Notes under the pieces: generated by a model
What the model saw: the letters and a program-made list of their open reading frames with translations, nothing else
The model's database searches: none
Told to the model about the DNA's origin: nothing
Position numbers and translations under genes: made by a program
Assembly: GCA_016288175.1 (NCBI GenBank)
Contig: JAEEYN010000016.1
Coordinates: 1 to 18,541, forward strand
DNA: 18,541 bases
Source of the DNA: Bacillota bacterium
GTDB taxonomy: Bacteria; Bacillota; Clostridia; Christensenellales; CAG-138
Direction of reading: 5' to 3'
Part shown: positions 13,596-18,541 of the stretch, one piece after another
Layout of the letters: each line of letters opens with the position of its first letter
Position numbering within the stretch: the stretch's first letter is position 1

Positions 13596-14588
13596 ATGAA
13601 AAAGAATTGGACCACGAGAGTAGCGGTCGCTCTGCTCGCTCTCACACTGATCACCAGCTGCTTCGTAGGAAGCACCTTCGCTAAGTACGTCACCAGGGCG
13701 CAGGGCGAAGACAACGCTCGCGTTGCGAAGTGGGGCATCCTGCTCACCATGGAAGGCGATAACATGTTCGCTCCCGAGTATGAGCATGACGATCCGGATT
13801 TCACCGGTGAAGAAACCACCCTCAGCGTTCGCGTTGATCCCGACTACGACGGCGAAATCACCGACCTCGTAGCGCCCGGTACCACCAATGACGGTTTCAA
13901 GGCCACTATCGTCGGCCAGCCCGAGGTTGCTGTTCGTTACACTCTCCACATCGACGCCGACTGGACCGATGTTGTCCTGCCCGCAGGCGAATACACCGAC
14001 TTCACCAAGCTCGTTCAGAATGATGACGGCGAATACGGCTACTTCGATAAGTTCACCCTTGAGAAGGACTACTGCCCCATCAAGTGGGACATCACCGTCA
14101 AGAAGAACGGCGGCGCTGCTATGAGTCTCACCCAGGTTGCCCGTGAATTTAACCTTCAGCTTGCTGAGCAGATGGGCATGACCGAGAACGGCTTTGCCGC
14201 TTCCGACGCGAAGACCATCGTTGAAACCTGGGGCCCGCAACTTGCGAACCTGATGCTCTCCATCATCAATGATGAGGGCGAAGCAGGCGCTTCCAATGCT
14301 GTATTCACCATCAACGAGGATGGCTCCATCGATCTTTCCATCGACTTCGATCCCAACAGGTCCCTCGACTTCGAGTTCGGCCTTGTCTGGACCTGGGCCT
14401 TCGAAGAGGGCGACGAGATTGAAGAAGGCATCTACGAGTTCGACGCAGCCGACACCTGGCTTGGCAACTTCGTTGCTTACAAAGAGTTCGGCGAGTGCGC
14501 TGACTACGCAGAAGAATTCGATGCTGCTGAGGATGCATCCTACACCATCGGCTTCAAGTTCCTCGCTTCCGCGACCCAGATCGACTAA
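13596..14588 (+). CDS. TasA/CalY-like secreted surface protein, probable main fibre subunit
   Basis: This is a 330-residue exported protein. Residues 1-29 are a SipW-type signal (basic start, hydrophobic core, STFA) with cleavage expected before Lys30, and the mature end begins KYVTRAQGEDNARVAKWGI, like TasA/camelysin family members. The mature protein is strongly acidic and has no membrane anchor or sortase motif, so it should be released or polymerised outside. The C-terminal part holds WTWAFEEGD and a later IYEFDAADTWLGN motif, which recurs in the membrane-anchored neighbour. The frame opens at 13458, but that start is in the hairpin leader. The ATG at 13596 follows AAGGAGG by 8 bases. In Bacillus, TasA forms biofilm fibres after SipW cleavage, and a similar role here is inferred. 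A protease role (camelysin) is possible but unsupported. Confidence 0.8.
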   Translation: MKKNWTTRVAVALLALTLITSCFVGSTFAKYVTRAQGEDNARVAKWGILLTMEGDNMFAPEYEHDDPDFTGEETTLSVRVDPDYDGEITDLVAPGTTNDGFKATIVGQPEVAVRYTLHIDADWTDVVLPAGEYTDFTKLVQNDDGEYGYFDKFTLEKDYCPIKWDITVKKNGGAAMSLTQVAREFNLQLAEQMGMTENGFAASDAKTIVETWGPQLANLMLSIINDEGEAGASNAVFTINEDGSIDLSIDFDPNRSLDFEFGLVWTWAFEEGDEIEEGIYEFDAADTWLGNFVAYKEFGECADYAEEFDAAEDASYTIGFKFLASATQID

Positions 14589-14627
14589 TTCGATCTTCCC
14601 TAGCATCTGACGTCAATTAAATGCTGT

Positions 14628-14658
14628 CCGGATCCGTCCTCGTGGCGGGCGGATCCGG
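14628..14658 (+). terminator. Strong hairpin after the main subunit gene, possible attenuator
   Basis: CCGGATCCGTCC (14628-14639) pairs with GGGCGGATCCGG (14647-14658) over 12 pairs with one wobble, loop 7 bases, and is followed only by TTTCC. The T run is short, so termination would be partial. Its place, 39 bases after the subunit stop codon, fits a device that lowers expression of the downstream genes or protects the 3' end of the subunit message. Confidence 0.5.
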
Positions 14659-14698
14659 TTTCCGGGCGAAGGATGCGCCGCTCCGAAATAATCGGGAC

Positions 14699-14732
14699 GG
14701 ATCAATGCGCCCCTGCGCGGACGCATCGATCC
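14699..14732 (+). promoter_or_regulatory. Second leader hairpin before the anchored TasA-like gene
   Basis: GGATCAATGCG (14699-14709) pairs with CGCATCGATCC (14722-14732) with a single A-C mismatch and a 12-base loop. No clear -35/-10 pair was seen in 14589-14812, so the downstream genes are probably reached by read-through. The hairpin could be a processing or stability element. Confidence 0.35.
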
Positions 14733-14812
14733 ATGCCGATGAAAAGGCCTTGTGGCCGATACACAAGGCGGAACGATTTGAGCTTCCGCCGCAGCAAGAA
14801 GGGAGTAAAGCT

Positions 14813-15640
14813 ATGGCAAAAAGCAAAAAGAGGAGAGGCTGGCTGCTGCCGGCAACGCTGATCCTGTTCATACTTTCGTTAACGACCCTTTCGCTGATGG
14901 CGCTGGTGACCTATGCCTGGCGCAGCGAGGAGCCGACGCATCTGCTCACCTTCGAAAACGAGAGGCTGACCTGGGATGAGAATACCGAGGTCGATGAAAA
15001 CGGCTGGGCAAGGATCGCTTTCTTCAGCACCGAATATCAGAACGTCGAATCCAGCAATGAAGATAACGTCTTTGCGCCCGGCACGGATCAGGATACGGTC
15101 ATCCGCCTTCTGAACAGGAGCGACGATACGATCACCTACACCGCTATCGCGTGGAAGATCAAGGAATGCGATATCCTCGCTTTCGAAGCCGGTTTTGAGG
15201 CCGAAGGCTCCTCTCCGACGACGGATTACGCCGCGATCCTTCCTGAGCATATCACGGAAGATCAGCTCATCGGCGCTGTGACCGGAACCGTTTCCGGCAA
15301 AGGCTACCAGGATTTCGATATCGGCTGGTACTGGGAATATGAGCGCGGCGATGTTGCCGACCCAGGCGTCGGAACGATCCCCGACATCTATGAATACGAC
15401 TATGACGATACCGACCTCGGCAACAAGGCCGCATGGGATGTTGCGGATGACGCCACCCTCGGTTTTGCGATCATCGTCGAGGGCGAAACGCCCGTTCCGC
15501 CTCCGCCTACAGGCCATAACACCTGGCTGTGGTGGGGCGTCGGCTTCGTCGGCGCCTGCGGCGTGCTGCTCGTTGTTGAGCTGATTTTGAACGCGAAGCG
15601 CAAAAAGAGAGAGAAAAAGGATCCTGATTCGAAGGAATAA
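14813..15640 (+). CDS. Membrane-anchored TasA-like protein with PPPTG segment
   Basis: This is a 275-residue protein with a basic start and a hydrophobic segment at about 11-35, an outer domain (36-217), then VPPPPTGHN (218-226), a membrane helix (about 228-249) and a basic tail (KRKKREKK). The C-terminal end is built like a sortase signal, but with PPPTG in place of LPxTG. Its segment YWEYERGD followed by IYEYDYDDTDLGN mirrors WAFEEGD and IYEFDAADTWLGN of the 330-residue subunit, so the two share a fold. It may be the membrane base or anchor of the fibre. The longer frame from 14621 lies in the hairpin region. The ATG at 14813 follows AAGGGAG. The N-terminal segment lacks the Ala-Lys-aromatic site of its neighbours, so it may stay uncleaved. 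It ends 16 bases before the next gene. Confidence 0.7.
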   Translation: MAKSKKRRGWLLPATLILFILSLTTLSLMALVTYAWRSEEPTHLLTFENERLTWDENTEVDENGWARIAFFSTEYQNVESSNEDNVFAPGTDQDTVIRLLNRSDDTITYTAIAWKIKECDILAFEAGFEAEGSSPTTDYAAILPEHITEDQLIGAVTGTVSGKGYQDFDIGWYWEYERGDVADPGVGTIPDIYEYDYDDTDLGNKAAWDVADDATLGFAIIVEGETPVPPPPTGHNTWLWWGVGFVGACGVLLVVELILNAKRKKREKKDPDSKE

Positions 15641-15656
15641 TGCGCAGGAGTCGGAG

Positions 15657-16391
15657 TTGAGCGGGGAAGAGAAGGGAAAAAGCGAAGAACGCAGAAGGAT
15701 CAGGCCGGGCAAGATCGTGCTGATCGTGTTCGTTGTGTTGATCGTCTACATCTGCGTTTTCAGCCTCACCGCGAAATTCGTGAACAACGAATCGCTCCCG
15801 ATGCCCCTCGGGTTCGGCGCCGCAACGGTGCTTACGGGCAGCATGGAGCCGACACTGCATGAAAACGATCTTGCGATAATCGCCGGGACCTCGCAGTATT
15901 CCGTCGGGGACATCGCGATCTACCAAACGGCGGGAACGCCCGTTATCCACAGGATCATCGAGATCGACGAAGAAGCCGGCACAGTCGTTCTTCAGGGCGA
16001 CGCGAACAACGCGCCGGATGAGCCGATCACCGTTTCCCGCCTCAAGGGAAAACTGCTGTTCAGGGTCCCCTTCGTCGGTTGGCTGATGAGGCACCTGCAC
16101 ACCGTTCCCGGGATCATCATGATCCTGCTGCTGATCTTCGTTCTTTTCGCCCTTTCCGTCCGCGCGAGGGAAAAGGATGCGGAGGAGAGCGAAAAAGAGG
16201 AGGAGCTCAAGCGGGAGATCCTGAAGCTCCGCGGCATGGGCCTTGCGGAGACGCCCGGCGAATTCGAGAAATACGACGACGGGCTTACCGAAACGGAACG
16301 GGAAATCAGGCGGCTCAAGAAGCAGCTTGGTCTCAGCGACGAAAAGCCCGGGGGCGGCGAAAAGCCGAAAAATGACAGCTCCGCTGAATAA
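15657..16391 (+). CDS. Second ER/SipW-type signal peptidase I (TTG start)
   Basis: This is a 244-residue signal peptidase of compact SipW build. It has a charged cytoplasmic N-tail, a membrane helix (19-38), catalytic Ser62 in LTGSMEPTL, His98 in VIHRIIEI (Ser-His dyad, not Ser-Lys) and Asp115 in QGDANNAP. A second helix (about 149-168) is followed by a charged cytoplasmic tail (170-244) with coiled-coil character (KEEELKREILKLR). The start is a TTG at 15657 with AGGAG 6 bases before it. The next in-frame Met is Met49, past the first membrane helix, so the TTG must be used. It sits 16 bases after the anchored protein gene, in one operon. It lacks the insertion found in the peptidase at 12474, so the two enzymes probably differ in substrate or partner. 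Confidence 0.9.
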   Translation: MSGEEKGKSEERRRIRPGKIVLIVFVVLIVYICVFSLTAKFVNNESLPMPLGFGAATVLTGSMEPTLHENDLAIIAGTSQYSVGDIAIYQTAGTPVIHRIIEIDEEAGTVVLQGDANNAPDEPITVSRLKGKLLFRVPFVGWLMRHLHTVPGIIMILLLIFVLFALSVRAREKDAEESEKEEELKREILKLRGMGLAETPGEFEKYDDGLTETEREIRRLKKQLGLSDEKPGGGEKPKNDSSAE

Positions 16392-16438
16392 GCCTTCATG
16401 GGATGACAGCGTTAATTGATCCATAGGAGGAATAAACG

Positions 16439-16909
16439 ATGAAGCGAAAGAAAGCATCGAGAGGCGTCCTTATTGACGTTGCATTGTTGCTGCTTTGCCT
16501 TCTGTGCGTAACGACCTGCCTGTCGTCAGGCATTCTGGCGAAGTTTGCCTCCAGAGCAGCCGATACGGAAACCGCAAGGGTCGCCGGCTTCGCCGTCAGC
16601 GCAAGCGCGAAGCAGGATCCCGATGATCCGCTGAAGTATTCCGTAACGGTCAAAAACGAATCCGAAACCGCCGTTGAATATTCGCTGGAGCTGGTTTTCG
16701 ACCGCGATATCACGGGGATCATCAAGGTTACCGTAAACGGACATGAGTACGAAGCAACGGCAGCAAACGGCAGCAGGATCATTATTCCCGCTCTCGGAAC
16801 GCTTGCCGCGGGCTCGAAGTCCAAAACGGTCGAACTGGTCTTCACCGCCGGGAACCTGACCGAACCCATTGATTTCGATACCTTCGTTCGCTTTGAACAG
16901 GTAGATTGA
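16439..16909 (+). CDS. Small TasA-like secreted protein
   Basis: This is a 156-residue exported protein. Residues 1-34 form a SipW-type signal (MKRKKASRG, hydrophobic core, SGILA) with cleavage expected before Lys35, then KFASRAADTETARVAGFAV, closely matching the start of mature TasA-like proteins. The mature part, about 120 residues, reads as one beta-sandwich (KYSVTVKNESETAVEYSLELVF, VTVNGHEYEA, a final VELVF and FVRFEQVD), similar to domains where a backbone strand is completed by a partner. No anchor is present. It could be a minor subunit, tip or chaperone-like partner of the 330-residue protein, in the role TapA has in Bacillus. That is inferred from context. The ATG follows AGGAGG by 8 bases. 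It is 10 bases ahead of the stalk-protein gene. Confidence 0.75.
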   Translation: MKRKKASRGVLIDVALLLLCLLCVTTCLSSGILAKFASRAADTETARVAGFAVSASAKQDPDDPLKYSVTVKNESETAVEYSLELVFDRDITGIIKVTVNGHEYEATAANGSRIIIPALGTLAAGSKSKTVELVFTAGNLTEPIDFDTFVRFEQVD

Positions 16910-16919
16910 GAGGCCTGCA

Positions 16920-17297
16920 ATGAAAAGGAACGCTGAAAACAATTCATCCAAAAGAAAAGCGATCCGCATAAGCCTGCTTGTGCTCTCGCTGCTGCTCCTT
17001 GCCGGCGCCGTCGGCGTTTCGGCAAAGTACATTATGGAAAAGCAGGTTCAGGGCGGAACGATCCCGGCGAATACACCCGGCGAGGAGAACACGCCTGATT
17101 TGCAGGTCAATCCGAATCCGAACGATCCGCTCAGGACCGAAGCTCCCTCCGAAAAACCCACCGAGGAGCCGACGGAAGATGTTACCGAAGAGCCGACGGA
17201 GGGCATTACCGAGGAACCTGCGGAGACCGTCACCGACGAGCCGACGGATGAACCCACAGGGGAGCCGGAGCAGGGTCCCGGAACGAATCGCGAATAA
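16920..17297 (+). CDS. Small exported protein with Pro-Glu-Thr stalk
   Basis: This is a 125-residue protein that closes the operon. The basic head MKRNAENNSSKRKA is followed by a hydrophobic core and VGVSAKYIMEKQVQGG, so it has the same Ala-Lys-Tyr junction (35-37) as the TasA-like neighbours. The rest is low complexity: an Asn/Pro stretch (LQVNPNPNDPLR), then four 8-residue units of TEEPTEDV type (81-112). There is no folded domain, membrane anchor or sortase signal. Such stretches span the cell wall as extended, acidic stalks. It may be a decayed or stripped-down SipW substrate, a spacer, or a small secreted factor. The ribosome site is weak (GAGAGG), and translation probably depends on the gene upstream, which ends 10 bases before. 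No specific function is known. Confidence 0.6.
   Translation: MKRNAENNSSKRKAIRISLLVLSLLLLAGAVGVSAKYIMEKQVQGGTIPANTPGEENTPDLQVNPNPNDPLRTEAPSEKPTEEPTEDVTEEPTEGITEEPAETVTDEPTDEPTGEPEQGPGTNRE
17160..17255 (+). repeat. Four 24-base units coding for TEEPTxxx repeats
   Basis: The units code for TEEPTEDV, TEEPTEGI, TEEPAETV and TDEPTDEP, each 8 residues. The DNA shares gaGCCGACGGa-like cores. They form the stalk of the small exported protein. Confidence 0.8.
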
Positions 17298-17383
17298 TAA
17301 TAGAAAGCAAAGAAAAGAACGCCGAAAGGGCGCATCCACATAAGGAGAAGCAGGTTTTCGGCATAAAATAACCCTAAGAATCA

Positions 17384-17428
17384 AACAGATCCGCGGATAT
17401 AGAAACTATCCACGGATCTGTTCTTTTT
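17384..17428 (+). terminator. Rho-independent terminator of the fibre operon
   Basis: AACAGATCCGCGGATA (17384-17399) pairs with TATCCACGGATCTGTT (17407-17422) over 16 positions with one C-A mismatch, loop TAGAAAC, followed by CTTTTT. It lies 86 bases after the last stop codon of the operon. Confidence 0.9.
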
Positions 17429-17453
17429 GATGCAAACGGCATGGATGAGAGGT

Positions 17454-17481
17454 AAAACCGCCGGCGCAAACCGGCGGTTTT
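17454..17481. terminator. Terminator of the right-hand dockerin gene (bidirectional form)
   Basis: AAAACCGCCGG and CCGGCGGTTTT are perfect 11-base arms around CGCAAA. On the minus strand the stem ends in TTTT just past the stop codon of the dockerin protein gene. The symmetrical A and T runs let it work on both strands. Confidence 0.75.
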
Positions 17482-17524
17482 GAAGAAATATCAGGCGGAT
17501 CCGCGGAACGGCCGCCAGCCGACC

Positions 17525-18541
17525 TCACTCGGCGGCGAGCGCGATCCTCATGATCAGAAGTCCGTCGGTGGCGTTCAGAACGCCGTCGCCGTTGACGTCG
17601 CCGTTCACGAAGCCCTGACCCTCGATCAGGGTGATCCCCATCGAGTAACGCATCGCGAGCAGCGCGTCGGTGGAGTCGACCTTGCCGTCGAGGTTGATAT
17701 CACCGATGAGGGTGGGGGAAGGAGCGTACTGCGCGGTCACGGTCGTGTCGGCGGTGATGTTGTCGAACGCGGTATCCCAGCCGGTGAACACATAGCCGGA
17801 ATGCTCGGGAGCTGCCGGCGCGGTCGCCGCGGAGCCGTAGGCAACGGTCTCGGTTCCGATCACTGTGCCGTCCCAATCGAGGAAGGTGACGGTGAAGGTG
17901 TTCACGGTCTCGGTGAAGACTGCGGTGTAAGTCGCGTCGCCGATTACGGAGACGATCTCGGGCGTCCAGCCGGAGAAGGTATAGGTGTACTGGGCCGTCG
18001 CTTCCTTAGTGGGATCTGCGTGTGCGGGCATAGCGCCGTACTCATATTCCTCGGTTTCCTCGGTGCCGTCGATGATCCATGTGACGGTGTACTTGTTGAC
18101 GGTTTCGGTGAACTGCGCGGTATAGGCCGCGTCGCCGGTTACGGAAACGACCTCAGGCGTCCAGCCGGAGAAGGTGTAGGTGTACTGGGCCGTCGCTTCC
18201 TTAGTGGGATCGGCGTGAGTGGGCATTGCGCCGTACTCATATTCTTCGGTCTCGGTTTCGCCGTCGATGACCCAGGTCACGGTGTACTTGTTGACCGTCT
18301 CGGTGAAGACTGCGGTGTAAGTCGCGTCACCGGTTACTTCAACGATTTCGGGAGTCCAGCCGGAGAAGGTGTAGGTGTACTGCGCGGTCGCGGGCCTGGT
18401 GGGCTCGGCACCAGTATAGCTCGGCATCGTGCCGTAGGGAACCTCGGTGTCAGCCTCGAGCACCGTGCCGTCCCAGTTCTTCCAGGTCACGGTGTAGGTG
18501 TTGAGGCTCTGGGAGAAGGTCGCGGTGTAAGTCGCGTCGCC
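17525..18541 (-). CDS. Surface protein with InlB-B/Listeria-Bacteroides-type repeats and dockerin, 3' part only
   Basis: This is the last 338 residues of a minus-strand gene whose start lies beyond the right edge. The frame is open to the final base of the window, and the GTG at 18490 is only an internal codon. It holds, in order, the end of one repeat, three full repeats of 70, 65 and 65 residues (YTVTW..., YGAMP..., TYTFSGWTPE, GDATYTAVFTETVNK), one diverged 60-residue repeat (YVFTGWDTAFDNITADTTVTAQY), and a type I dockerin with two calcium loops (DINLDGKVDSTD and DVNGDGVLNATD). The repeats match the Listeria-Bacteroides/InlB B-repeat family of small beta domains found in adhesins. The protein should be secreted and attached through its dockerin. 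Its catalytic or binding head, if any, is outside the window. A terminator follows directly downstream. Confidence 0.88.
   Translation of the reverse strand, partial: GDATYTATFSQSLNTYTVTWKNWDGTVLEADTEVPYGTMPSYTGAEPTRPATAQYTYTFSGWTPEIVEVTGDATYTAVFTETVNKYTVTWVIDGETETEEYEYGAMPTHADPTKEATAQYTYTFSGWTPEVVSVTGDAAYTAQFTETVNKYTVTWIIDGTEETEEYEYGAMPAHADPTKEATAQYTYTFSGWTPEIVSVIGDATYTAVFTETVNTFTVTFLDWDGTVIGTETVAYGSAATAPAAPEHSGYVFTGWDTAFDNITADTTVTAQYAPSPTLIGDINLDGKVDSTDALLAMRYSMGITLIEGQGFVNGDVNGDGVLNATDGLLIMRIALAAE
17717..18541 (-). repeat. Tandem 195-base coding repeats
   Basis: The marker CGGAGAAGGT recurs at 17971, 18166 and 18361, spacing exactly 195 bases (65 codons). Units map at 18496-18287 (70 codons), 18286-18092 and 18091-17897. 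The unit 17896-17717 is diverged. The two middle units are almost identical over long DNA stretches, including TACTGGGCCGTCGCTTCC, which suggests recent duplication or gene conversion. Confidence 0.9.

Noticed and set aside
13515..14606. A 363-codon minus-strand frame opposite the TasA-like gene
   Set aside because: The plus-strand gene has a signal peptide, a strong ribosome site and a promoter. The opposite frame has none of these.
14608..14615. TGACGTCA palindrome after the main subunit gene
   Set aside because: Eight-base palindromes occur by chance at this scale, and no promoter lies close enough for it to act as an operator.
15507..16457. A 316-codon minus-strand frame opposite the second signal peptidase
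   Set aside because: It is antisense to a gene with an intact Ser-His active site, and its product is rich in charged low-complexity stretches.

Overview
The window looks like a chromosomal segment of an anaerobic Firmicute, most likely in the class Clostridia (Oscillospiraceae or a neighbouring family). The reasons are the ftsK-rimO-pgsA-cinA-recA gene order, strong Shine-Dalgarno sites close to GGAGG, vegetative promoters of TTGACA/TATAAT type, dockerin-bearing secreted proteins, and SipW/TasA-type surface genes. Base composition is moderately GC-rich by eye. No tRNA, rRNA, CRISPR array, insertion sequence or phage gene was seen.

Layout. (1) 1-435, minus: the 5' part of a leucine-rich-repeat lipoprotein that runs off the left edge. 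(2) 654-2015, plus: an ECF-type sigma factor and a membrane-anchored partner with a DUF4367-like outer domain, driven by a clear sigma-A promoter and closed by a terminator that also serves the opposite strand. (3) 8634-2176, minus: a housekeeping operon, ftsK, rimO, pgsA, a stand-alone cinA C-terminal domain (pncC-like) and recA, with a strong promoter ahead of ftsK and a second, extended -10 promoter just before recA. (4) 9351-8860, minus: a small zinc-ribbon membrane protein with its own promoter and terminator. (5) 9570-12182, plus: a secreted subtilisin-like protease with three repeated beta-rich modules and a C-terminal dockerin. (6) 12474-17297, plus: the accessory centrepiece, six genes that look like a dedicated surface-fibre system. 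It has two different ER/SipW-type signal peptidases (Ser-His rather than Ser-Lys), a large TasA-like secreted protein, a related membrane-anchored protein with a PPPTG segment, a second small TasA-like protein, and a tiny protein with a Pro-Glu-Thr stalk. (7) 17525 to the right edge, minus: the 3' part of a cell-surface protein with tandem 65-residue InlB-B/Listeria-Bacteroides-type repeats and a C-terminal dockerin.

How the parts fit. The sixth region is the most interesting. In Bacillus, SipW processes TasA and TapA into biofilm fibres. Here the same logic appears with two peptidases, one carrying a large insertion with an internal duplication. Three substrates share an Ala-Lys-aromatic motif at the expected cleavage point. 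A fourth protein shares the C-terminal fold signature of the main subunit but is built as a membrane anchor. RNA hairpins lie ahead of and just after the main subunit gene, which could set its dosage relative to the rest. The flanking dockerin proteins suggest a wider programme of extracellular or cell-surface assembly, although no cohesin is visible in this window.

No gene-free gap exceeds 300 bases. The larger gaps (436-653, 2016-2175, 8635-8859, 9352-9569, 12183-12473, 13401-13595, 14589-14812, 17298-17524) hold the promoters, terminators and hairpins listed below.
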